In this document: piece by piece, positions 34,443 to 39,852 of the stretch
Position numbering within the stretch: the stretch's first letter is position 1
How the letters are laid out: every line of letters begins with the position of its first letter
IMG/VR virus record: IMGVR_UViG_3300030061_001375
Coordinates: 6,661-46,512 of that record
DNA from: a virus
DNA length: 39,852 bases
Strand: one strand, 5' to 3'
Position numbers and translations under genes: made by a program
Notes under the pieces: generated by a model
The model's input: the letters and a program-made list of their open reading frames with translations, nothing else
What the model was told of the DNA's origin: nothing
Databases searched by the model: none

Positions 34443-36692
34443 ATGGCGCAACAGTTTCATAGTGACATAGCGATTAACGGTCAAATGGACTTTGGCTCAA
34501 AACAAGCTTATACCTTGCCAGCTCAAGGCACTAGGATGCGTTTATTGCAAATAGCAGATCACACTTTATGTAGAGTATACCTTGAAACTAGTGAAAACTC
34601 TTATCATCAACCTATAGTTTTAGATATATTTTACAGGGCTCAATATACTACAAGCAAACCACAAATAGTTAGATCTGAAAGTTATGAATTTCATACACAT
34701 AGTAATGATGTTATATTTACTTCTGACCAAGCTGGTACCGCTGGCGCTGATAGTTATATATACGCTGAAAAAGTAGCATATTCTACAGGTAGACCTCTTA
34801 ATATAAGAAAAATAGAAGTATTTGATGGGACTCTTACGGTTTTAGACGGTTCAACAACTGATACTAACGGTGGTACTGACGAAACTATTGTGAGCACTTT
34901 TGCAGAAGTAAACTTAGGTGATAACGATTATTTAAGAATAGGTGATGGTAACGATTTACAATTAGTACATGATGCCAGTAATTCACATATAATAAATTAT
35001 GTTGGTGATTTAAAAATTACTAATAACGCTAATGATAAAGATATAATATTTAACTGTGATGACGGATCAGGTGGTAACACAGCGTATATTACTTTAGATG
35101 GTAGCGCTGTAAAAACTTTTGTTAGTACTCAGTTTGGTGTTGGAGGTAGTCCAGGCGCTCAACTTGATGTAAACTCAGGTGGCACAAACACGGTTGCAAT
35201 ATTTGAAAGCACAGACGATAAAGCTTTTATAAAAATTAAAGATAATGATACAGATGTTCATTTAATAGCTAAAGACAATAAATTTTCTATAGGTGAATCT
35301 TCCAGTGATTACGATAATTTTAAAGTTGACATTACAAGTGGTAACACAGATATTGCAGGTACTTTACAATTAAATAACACTTTAACTGTCGGCGTAGACG
35401 ATACTGGGCATGATGTTAAGTTTTTTGGAGCTACGTCTGGTAGGTATATGATGTGGGACGAAAGTGTAGATAGTTTAGAATTTACTGATAATGTAAAAGT
35501 TGTTTTAGGTACTGGAAATGATTTTGTATTTTTTCATGATGGCAGCAATAGTAATATTACAAATGCTACTGGAAATATTACAATAACTAACAACGCTGAT
35601 GATGGCGATATAATATTTTCTACTGATGATGGCTCTGGAAACACAGCTACTTATTTAACTTTAGATGGTGGCTCAACACAAGTTAAAATAGATAAAGAAA
35701 CTATTTTTGCAGACAGTGTTAAAGGTATGTTTGGAGCTGGTGGTGATTTACAAATATATCACGATGGCAGTAATAGTTATTTAGATAATATTACTGGTGA
35801 TCTTAAAATTAGAAATTTCGCTGATGATGAAATGATAATATTTGAGTGTGATGATGGTTCTGGTGGCGTAGAGACGTATTTTCAATTAGAAGGCGCATCA
35901 GGTGGTGCAGCTCCGTTTACAGTGTTTCCTGACCAATCTGTTGCAGCTTTTGGTAGCGGTCACGACTTAAGAGTATACCATAGTGGTAGTCATAGTTATA
36001 TAGATCATACTGGTACTGGAGGTTTTTATATAAGAACAAAAAACAGTGGTAGTATATATCTACAAGATACTAATGGCCAAGGACTAGCACAGTTTACTGA
36101 CGGTGGTGGTAGTTTTTTATATCACAATGCTTCATTAAGACTATCAACAACAAGTGCAGGTATTACTGTTGGTGGCGGTTTAATAGTAGACGACGATGGA
36201 ACTATAGGTTCTGCTTCTGATACAGATGCTATAAGTATTGATGATAGTGGTGTTGTAACTTTTTCAAGTAGAATAAAAGCAAATGTAAGAGAATTTGAAG
36301 TAGCAAGTGGTACAGATGGCGATGCTAAAGGTGATGTAGTTTATTTTGGTAGTACAACATCTATGACTGCAGGTGCTATATATCATTATAAATCAAATGG
36401 CACTTGGGAATTAGTAGACGCTGATAGTGCTTCTACTTGTGATGGTTTATTAGCAGTTGCGTTAGGAGCAGCTTCAAATACTAATGGAATGTTGCTTAGA
36501 GGTATGGTTACAATAGCAAATGATCCAGGCGCGGTTGGCGATGTGTTATATGCTTCAACTACAGCTGGTCAAGCTACAGCGACTGCACCATCTGGTAGTG
36601 GTGATATAGTTAGAGTTATAGGTTATTGTGTACATGCTACTAACGGTAATATATGGTTTAATCCAGACGGCACGTTTGTTGAAGTTGCGTAA
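34443..36692 (+). CDS. Tail-fibre-type protein with four 'DLQxxHDxSNSxI' repeats (749 aa)
   Basis: Residues 1-140 are a globular base (QTYTLP-like strands, YHQPIVLDIFYRAQY). From about residue 160 to 540 there are four units of about 45 residues opening Gly-x-Gly-x-Asp-Leu, containing HDGSNSYLDNITGDLKIRN and closing CDDGSGG. The C-terminal part (about 620-749) has REFEVASGTDGDAKGDVVYF and ends NIWFNPDGTFVEVA, a fibre tail shared by many marine phages. The stop overlaps the next start (TAATG). A receptor-binding or side-fibre role is likely; no lyase or glycosidase motif was found. Confidence 0.75.
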   Translation: MAQQFHSDIAINGQMDFGSKQAYTLPAQGTRMRLLQIADHTLCRVYLETSENSYHQPIVLDIFYRAQYTTSKPQIVRSESYEFHTHSNDVIFTSDQAGTAGADSYIYAEKVAYSTGRPLNIRKIEVFDGTLTVLDGSTTDTNGGTDETIVSTFAEVNLGDNDYLRIGDGNDLQLVHDASNSHIINYVGDLKITNNANDKDIIFNCDDGSGGNTAYITLDGSAVKTFVSTQFGVGGSPGAQLDVNSGGTNTVAIFESTDDKAFIKIKDNDTDVHLIAKDNKFSIGESSSDYDNFKVDITSGNTDIAGTLQLNNTLTVGVDDTGHDVKFFGATSGRYMMWDESVDSLEFTDNVKVVLGTGNDFVFFHDGSNSNITNATGNITITNNADDGDIIFSTDDGSGNTATYLTLDGGSTQVKIDKETIFADSVKGMFGAGGDLQIYHDGSNSYLDNITGDLKIRNFADDEMIIFECDDGSGGVETYFQLEGASGGAAPFTVFPDQSVAAFGSGHDLRVYHSGSHSYIDHTGTGGFYIRTKNSGSIYLQDTNGQGLAQFTDGGGSFLYHNASLRLSTTSAGITVGGGLIVDDDGTIGSASDTDAISIDDSGVVTFSSRIKANVREFEVASGTDGDAKGDVVYFGSTTSMTAGAIYHYKSNGTWELVDADSASTCDGLLAVALGAASNTNGMLLRGMVTIANDPGAVGDVLYASTTAGQATATAPSGSGDIVRVIGYCVHATNGNIWFNPDGTFVEVA
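34941..36055 (+). repeat. Four fibre repeat units inside the 749-aa protein
   Basis: Units open at about 34941, 35508, 35733 and 35952, the last one diverged. Each has G.G.DL...HD.SNS.I....G...I.N....D.IIF..DDGSG. The second and third are adjacent, while the first is separated by a longer linker that contains DVHLIAKDNKFSIGES. The arrangement suggests a beta-helical or triple-stranded shaft built by copying one unit. Confidence 0.75.
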
Positions 36693-37363
36693 TGGGTACT
36701 ATATCATTAAACAGAGGTGGTTTTCTTAAAGGTGCTACTCAGGGAGGTTTTTCAGACGCTGGTAATGCAACTAGTAGTAGTGAAGTAAATGACAATCATA
36801 GCTCTGCTGAAATAGCTGCAATACAATATTTTAAATCATCTGGTAGAGGTAATACTTTTAGATTTACAAGAACTTTTTTACACTTTGATACGTCAGGTGT
36901 TTCAGGTGGTTCTAATTTTGTTTTAAATATACCAGGCACTACAAATGCAGACGCTAATGTATTAGGTATTAAACACACTGCTGGTAGTAGTAATGGTAGC
37001 GCTATAGTTAGTGCAGATTTTGACAATTTAGCTCGTGGTACTGTTTATTTTTCTAGCACAGCTTGGTCAACTGGTAATAATGCTATAAGTTTAGGTGCTA
37101 CAGCCGCTACTGATATTATAAACAATAGTAATTTTAATATTTGTTTAATAGGTGTTGAAGACGATGGTGATTTTGAAGAAGATCCATTAGAAGAAGATGG
37201 TGATATAAGTAGAGGTATAAACTTTGCTGGAACTATAAATATAACTTTTACAGATCCTGTTAGTGGGTATGGACATAAAGTTTTAGCCGTAGCATCTGCT
37301 AATATAGGCAAAGTAAATACAGTTGCAACAGCAAATATAGGTAAAATAAACACAGTAGATTAA
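36692..37363 (+). CDS. Beta-rich virion-type protein with C-terminal ANIGK repeats (223 aa)
   Basis: The chain has a jelly-roll-like core with FRFTRTFLHFDTSGVSG (about 56-72), which resembles the start of DNRLRE-type or lectin-like sandwich domains, then an acidic loop EDDGDFEEDPLEEDGD (about 155-170). The last 25 residues are a tandem of VASANIGKVNT and VATANIGKINT. It overlaps the fibre gene by one base and precedes the peptidase gene by one base. Probably a fibre-tip or receptor-contact protein; the short terminal repeat could be an oligomerisation tail. Confidence 0.65.
   Translation: MGTISLNRGGFLKGATQGGFSDAGNATSSSEVNDNHSSAEIAAIQYFKSSGRGNTFRFTRTFLHFDTSGVSGGSNFVLNIPGTTNADANVLGIKHTAGSSNGSAIVSADFDNLARGTVYFSSTAWSTGNNAISLGATAATDIINNSNFNICLIGVEDDGDFEEDPLEEDGDISRGINFAGTINITFTDPVSGYGHKVLAVASANIGKVNTVATANIGKINTVD
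37290..37360 (+). repeat. Two-copy tandem of an 11-codon unit (ANIGK(V/I)NTVA)
   Basis: The DNA encodes VASANIGKVNT followed at once by VATANIGKINT at the end of the 223-residue protein. The copies differ at several bases. Such 'A.IGK.N.V' tails occur at the ends of other bacterial and phage surface proteins (from memory) and are probably a structural tail. Confidence 0.7.
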
Positions 37364-37364
37364 T

Positions 37365-37820
37365 ATGATTAGCGAACATATAAGCGATAAAGAAGGTGTG
37401 TATAGCAGAACTGCATTACGCCTTGGAATAAATAATAAACCAAATAGAAAACAGTTAAATAATATGATATTATTAGCTGACGAAATATTTGAACCACTCC
37501 GCACATATACAAATGGTCCTATAAAAATAAATAGTTTTTTTAGATCACCAGAATTAAATAAAGCTATAGGTGGTAGTGAAAAGTCACAACACTGTCATGG
37601 GCAAGCTATAGATATTGATGACACATACGGCCATTTAACTAACGCTGAGATGTTTAGTTTTATTAGAGAACACTTAGACTTTGATCAAATGATATGGGAG
37701 TTTGGTGACGATGAAAACCCAGACTGGGTACACGTTAGCTACGTGTCACCTCAAGAAAATAGAAATAGATGTTTAAAAGCTTACAAACATCAAGGTAAAA
37801 CTAAATATAAAATTATATAA
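37365..37820 (+). CDS. M15-family peptidase, probable endolysin (151 aa)
   Basis: The zinc site of D-Ala-D-Ala carboxypeptidase-type (M15) enzymes is complete: S74-x-H76-x-x-G79-x-A81-x-D83 and a second ligand in W121-V-H123, with Asp120 in the place of the catalytic acid/base. Upstream FFRSPELNKAIGG is also typical. Length fits a single-domain phage peptidoglycan peptidase; there is no signal peptide and no binding domain, so release through a holin is expected. It sits near the end of the late operon, after the fibres. The two candidate holin genes are at 24534 and, on the other strand, 38394. Confidence 0.85.
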   Translation: MISEHISDKEGVYSRTALRLGINNKPNRKQLNNMILLADEIFEPLRTYTNGPIKINSFFRSPELNKAIGGSEKSQHCHGQAIDIDDTYGHLTNAEMFSFIREHLDFDQMIWEFGDDENPDWVHVSYVSPQENRNRCLKAYKHQGKTKYKII

Positions 37821-37821
37821 C

Positions 37822-38136
37822 ATGGCATTAACAGGAAAATTAACATACAAAGGATTAGATATAGATAACGCTCATTTAAAAGTTATGACGTGTTATCATA
37901 GAGCTGTAGATACTCAAGCTGAAGATGGCAGTTGGAGTAAAGCAAACCATGCTGATTACTCAGCTAGAGTTTATAAAGACGCAAGTTCTTACGCTTCAAA
38001 CCCAGATGAAGCAGTATATACTATATCTGGCACGTTTACACCATCAGTAGCAAATACTGCAAACTTAAATATTGTAAAACAAACTTACGAGCATTTAAAA
38101 ACTTTAGCAGATTACGACGAACTAACTGATTGTTAA
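37822..38136 (+). CDS. Small conserved-type phage protein, unknown function (104 aa)
   Basis: The protein opens MALTGKLTYKGLDIDNAHLK and continues with a strand-rich core (AVYTISGTFTPSVANTANLN about 73-92), then a C-terminal helix. I recall similar proteins in the fibre/lysis region of marine phages, function unassigned. There is no signal or membrane segment; two Cys are present, one at the very end. It is the last gene of the + strand operon, one base after the peptidase stop, and its stop runs into the bidirectional terminator. Confidence 0.65.
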   Translation: MALTGKLTYKGLDIDNAHLKVMTCYHRAVDTQAEDGSWSKANHADYSARVYKDASSYASNPDEAVYTISGTFTPSVANTANLNIVKQTYEHLKTLADYDELTDC

Positions 38137-38140
38137 AAAA

Positions 38141-38172
38141 AAAGGGAGCTAAAAAGCTCCCTTTATTATTTT
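38141..38172. terminator. Bidirectional rho-independent terminator
   Basis: Arms AAAGGGAGCT (38141-38150) and AGCTCCCTTT (38155-38164) pair perfectly over ten bases around an AAAA loop. On the + strand it is followed by TTATTATTTT-type sequence; on the minus strand by nine T. It ends both convergent operons: the late genes on the left and the short minus-strand group on the right. Confidence 0.95.
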
Positions 38173-38365
38173 AGAACTGCGAGTTCTTTTGATGCTGAAC
38201 TTCCAGTCTAACCTCTTGGGCTAGAGCTTTTACAGCTTGCATCGCCTTTCTGACTCTCGTTCCTGCAGAGTTATTTCCCTCTACAAATTTTGTTACATCT
38301 GTTTGACAGTCGTTTATTGTATCTTGCAACTCATCAAACATTGTGTTAAGTTTATTAAAAGACAT
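38171..38365 (-). CDS. Histone H1-like (Hc1-type) small protein (64 aa)
   Basis: The segment SAGTRVRKAMQAVKALAQEV (about residues 33-52), preceded by VTKFVEGNN, closely follows the short histone-H1-like proteins of Bacteroidetes, which are about 58-60 residues and carry 'K.AGTR.RK...ELK.LAQEIR'. This copy is less basic at its ends. It is the last gene of the minus-strand group, next to the terminator. It may help compact phage DNA, or compete with the host homologue on the host chromosome. Start ATG is at 38363-38365, in an A/T-only leader. Confidence 0.75.
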   Translation of the reverse strand: MSFNKLNTMFDELQDTINDCQTDVTKFVEGNNSAGTRVRKAMQAVKALAQEVRLEVQHQKNSQF

Positions 38366-38393
38366 AATTTAATTTAATTTTAGTTATTATATT

Positions 38394-38618
38394 TTATTTC
38401 TTAACAAAAAACGAAGCTACTATAACTAGTACAACTAGCCCAGCAAATCCGCCTGTTCCGAACTCATTAACTAAAGCAGTTAAGTTAGAGATTACATCCA
38501 TATTAAATAGTAATCCACCAGTTAACACTTCCCATAAAATAGTTAGTGGTAAAACTGTCATTAACACTCCAGCAAGTCCGCTAAAGAATCCATTTAAATA
38601 ATTAAATACTGTTTCCAT
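38394..38618 (-). CDS. Small two-span membrane protein, holin candidate (74 aa)
   Basis: Two hydrophobic stretches can be seen, about residues 10-38 (FFSGLAGVLMTVLPLTILWE) and 55-72 (GGFAGLVVLVIVASFFV), joined by a polar turn with Asn and Asp, and the chain ends KK. The size and topology fit a class II holin. It lies between the outer-membrane-type gene and the histone-like gene, away from the peptidase on the other strand, so a holin role is tentative. Other small membrane roles, such as exclusion of a second phage, are possible. Confidence 0.6.
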   Translation of the reverse strand: METVFNYLNGFFSGLAGVLMTVLPLTILWEVLTGGLLFNMDVISNLTALVNEFGTGGFAGLVVLVIVASFFVKK

Positions 38619-38641
38619 AATTGTTTTGTTTTAAGTTAATA

Positions 38642-39052
38642 CTAAAATTTAAGACCAACACCTAACATCAAGTTTGTAGTCTTCATGTTTGTGTCGTAAA
38701 CTAGTTTTGGATCTACGTATACTCCTTTGTGAAAAGTAAACATTTTACCAATACCAATTTTTAATAGGTCTGTATCTAAGTTAGGAGCAGATACATAGCC
38801 AAATAATCCATTGTAGAAATATCTAACATGTGCATCTAGTACCATTTCTGCAGACGAGTCTGCTTGAGATACATTACATCCCACCATAAAGTTATCAGCA
38901 ATGCCATAACCTAATGTTGGAGCTATTGACCACTCTGTCCAAGCAGTATTAGCTATGTCACCAGTACCAACGTACCAGTCACCTTTTTGTTGAGCGTTAA
39001 CACTTAGTACACACAGTATACTTAAAGCAAAACTCATTAAAACATTTTTCAT
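38642..39052 (-). CDS. Small exported outer-membrane barrel-like protein (136 aa)
   Basis: I start at ATG 39052, where a signal peptide begins at once (MKNVLMSFALSILCVLSVNA, cleavage before Gln21); an in-frame ATG at 39088 would add 12 non-signal residues and overlap the upstream reductase gene. The mature part has alternating strands with aromatic ends (WTEWSIAPTLGYGIADNFMV, DAHVRYFYNGLFGYVSA) and ends LMLGVGLKF, the final Phe being typical of outer-membrane barrels. The leader has no Shine-Dalgarno. It may change the host surface during infection, for example receptor masking; the sequence does not show which. Confidence 0.75.
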   Translation of the reverse strand: MKNVLMSFALSILCVLSVNAQQKGDWYVGTGDIANTAWTEWSIAPTLGYGIADNFMVGCNVSQADSSAEMVLDAHVRYFYNGLFGYVSAPNLDTDLLKIGIGKMFTFHKGVYVDPKLVYDTNMKTTNLMLGVGLKF

Positions 39053-39066
39053 ATTATTTGTTTTAG

Positions 39067-39852
39067 TTATAAGCCTGTAATTTCGCATGATCCACCGGCA
39101 CAGGCTAATTCGCCAGATAGATCTGTTTCGTCAGTTAACTCCATTACGTTTTCAAGATTTACATCTTGTAATGATTTAACTAACTTGTTAAACTCCGACT
39201 TCTTTATATCTTCAAACGGAGCTTGTGTGTATGTACCACCATCATAAGGTAGTACAGATAGACCATTGTAACAGTCTCTGTTTTCCCACATCCATTTACC
39301 TGCTTTGTCCCAGTCTTCTTGCTTTAAACTTATAGTTGCAGATACATTATGAGTATTACTACCTGATCTATGACCAGGCGCAACCCACTCAGTAGCTACT
39401 TTTTTTACACGTTCAAGTAAGTCAAACGCAGACTCAGTTCTTAATATAGAACCTTCAGGTGCTGATTGTGGTATTTCAATAACAGCAGTGTCGTGTGGTC
39501 TAAAATATTCATCTTCAATTAACTCAGGGTGGTTATTAGATAAGTAATTATATATGGCTTCGTTTTTACCTACACGTAATCTACGTATATAATAATCGTT
39601 GTGCCAAGCATGTATACCTGATGATGTGCCTAACACTAGGCTAGTAGTACCTGCAGGTTTAACACACGTTGTACGTGCCGCTTGATTTATACCTATTAAT
39701 TTTGAAACCCTCGTGTTCTCGCGTTTTACGATACTTGCAGCGGCCTTCATATCCATTTGGAGTACAGCGGCACTCCCGATTCCTGTCATGGACACACCGA
39801 TAAGTGCGTCGCGTTCTGTTGTCTCTTGCCATATTTCTCTTAAATAATGAAA
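39067..39852 (-). CDS. nrdJ: Class II (B12-dependent) ribonucleotide reductase, C-terminal part, truncated by window edge
   Basis: The reading frame is open to the right edge, adding FHYLREIWQETTERDALIG ahead of the segment VSMTGIGSAAV, so only the last 261 residues are here. Motifs are VKPAGTTSLVLGTSSGIHAW, then YYIRRLRVGKNE, NTHNVSATISLK and LPYDGGTYTQAPFED, and the end ELACAGGSCEITGL with the CxxxxC pair that re-reduces the active site in monomeric class II enzymes. It would make dNTPs from ribonucleotides using adenosylcobalamin, independent of oxygen. It leads the minus-strand group and reads toward the terminator at 38141. Class II versus class I is judged from these C-terminal motifs only; the catalytic cysteines are outside the window. 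Confidence 0.82.
   Translation of the reverse strand, partial: FHYLREIWQETTERDALIGVSMTGIGSAAVLQMDMKAAASIVKRENTRVSKLIGINQAARTTCVKPAGTTSLVLGTSSGIHAWHNDYYIRRLRVGKNEAIYNYLSNNHPELIEDEYFRPHDTAVIEIPQSAPEGSILRTESAFDLLERVKKVATEWVAPGHRSGSNTHNVSATISLKQEDWDKAGKWMWENRDCYNGLSVLPYDGGTYTQAPFEDIKKSEFNKLVKSLQDVNLENVMELTDETDLSGELACAGGSCEITGL

Noticed and set aside
39053-39088. Longer start for the small outer-membrane gene
   Set aside because: It would place 12 polar residues before the signal peptide and overlap the reductase gene; ATG 39052 begins the signal peptide exactly.
1-39852. tRNA genes, integrase, attachment sites
   Set aside because: The intergenic spaces are all under about 65 bases apart from the 111-base gap filled by the micro-gene, and no cloverleaf, recombinase motif or long direct repeat was seen.

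Overview
This window is a tightly packed, A+T-rich piece of a tailed double-stranded DNA phage genome. It appears to infect a marine member of the Bacteroidota, probably a flavobacterium. The host evidence comes from several places. A phage-borne secreted protein at 27713-30106 carries the cysteine-flanked 'GCTDxxxFNYNPxAN' repeats and a C-terminal tail resembling a type IX secretion sorting domain, both typical of marine flavobacteria. A 64-residue protein at 38171-38365 looks like the short histone-H1-like protein of Bacteroidetes. Signal peptides end just before Gln, as is common in that phylum. No start codon has a convincing Shine-Dalgarno sequence; the leaders are simply A/T-rich, as in Bacteroidetes. 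I see no integrase, transposase, tRNA, rRNA or CRISPR array, and terminase, portal and capsid genes are not inside the window.

Layout. Bases 1-60 hold the last bases of an upstream gene and a UUCG-loop terminator. A lone 277-residue gene follows, closed by a second UUCG terminator (924-949). From 972 to 38136 every gene lies on the + strand with almost no spacing, so this is a late structural operon. 972-12198 encodes neck and tail proteins (two adaptor candidates, a 1789-residue nozzle-like protein with its 568-residue partner, and a 556-residue beta-rich protein). 12248-23465 has the size order of the T7 gp13-gp16 internal/ejected virion proteins: a degenerate GNAT-like protein, a Gln/Ala-rich protein with a C-terminal S74 chaperone, a protein with an EF-hand-like loop, and a 2670-residue giant containing a HAD-phosphatase-like domain. 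23465-25159 encodes envelope proteins (outer-membrane/lipoprotein, single-TM coiled-coil protein, exported thioredoxin fold without its CXXC). 25162-27710 is a cluster of eight small, very basic proteins, one of them a complete-motif PAP2 phosphatase. 27713-38136 holds the flavobacterial-type secreted repeat protein, a tandem pair of paralogues, tail-fibre-type proteins, an M15 peptidase (probable endolysin) and a last small protein.

A bidirectional terminator at 38141-38164 separates this operon from a short convergent minus-strand group: the C-terminal part of a class II (B12-dependent) ribonucleotide reductase running off the right edge, a small outer-membrane-type protein, a two-TM holin-like protein and the histone-like protein. 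Together the genes suggest a podovirus-like lytic phage that makes its own dNTPs, builds a short tail with several fibres, and remodels the host envelope. The least explained parts are the basic mini-protein/PAP2 cluster, the T9SS-like surface protein and the CXXC-less thioredoxin.
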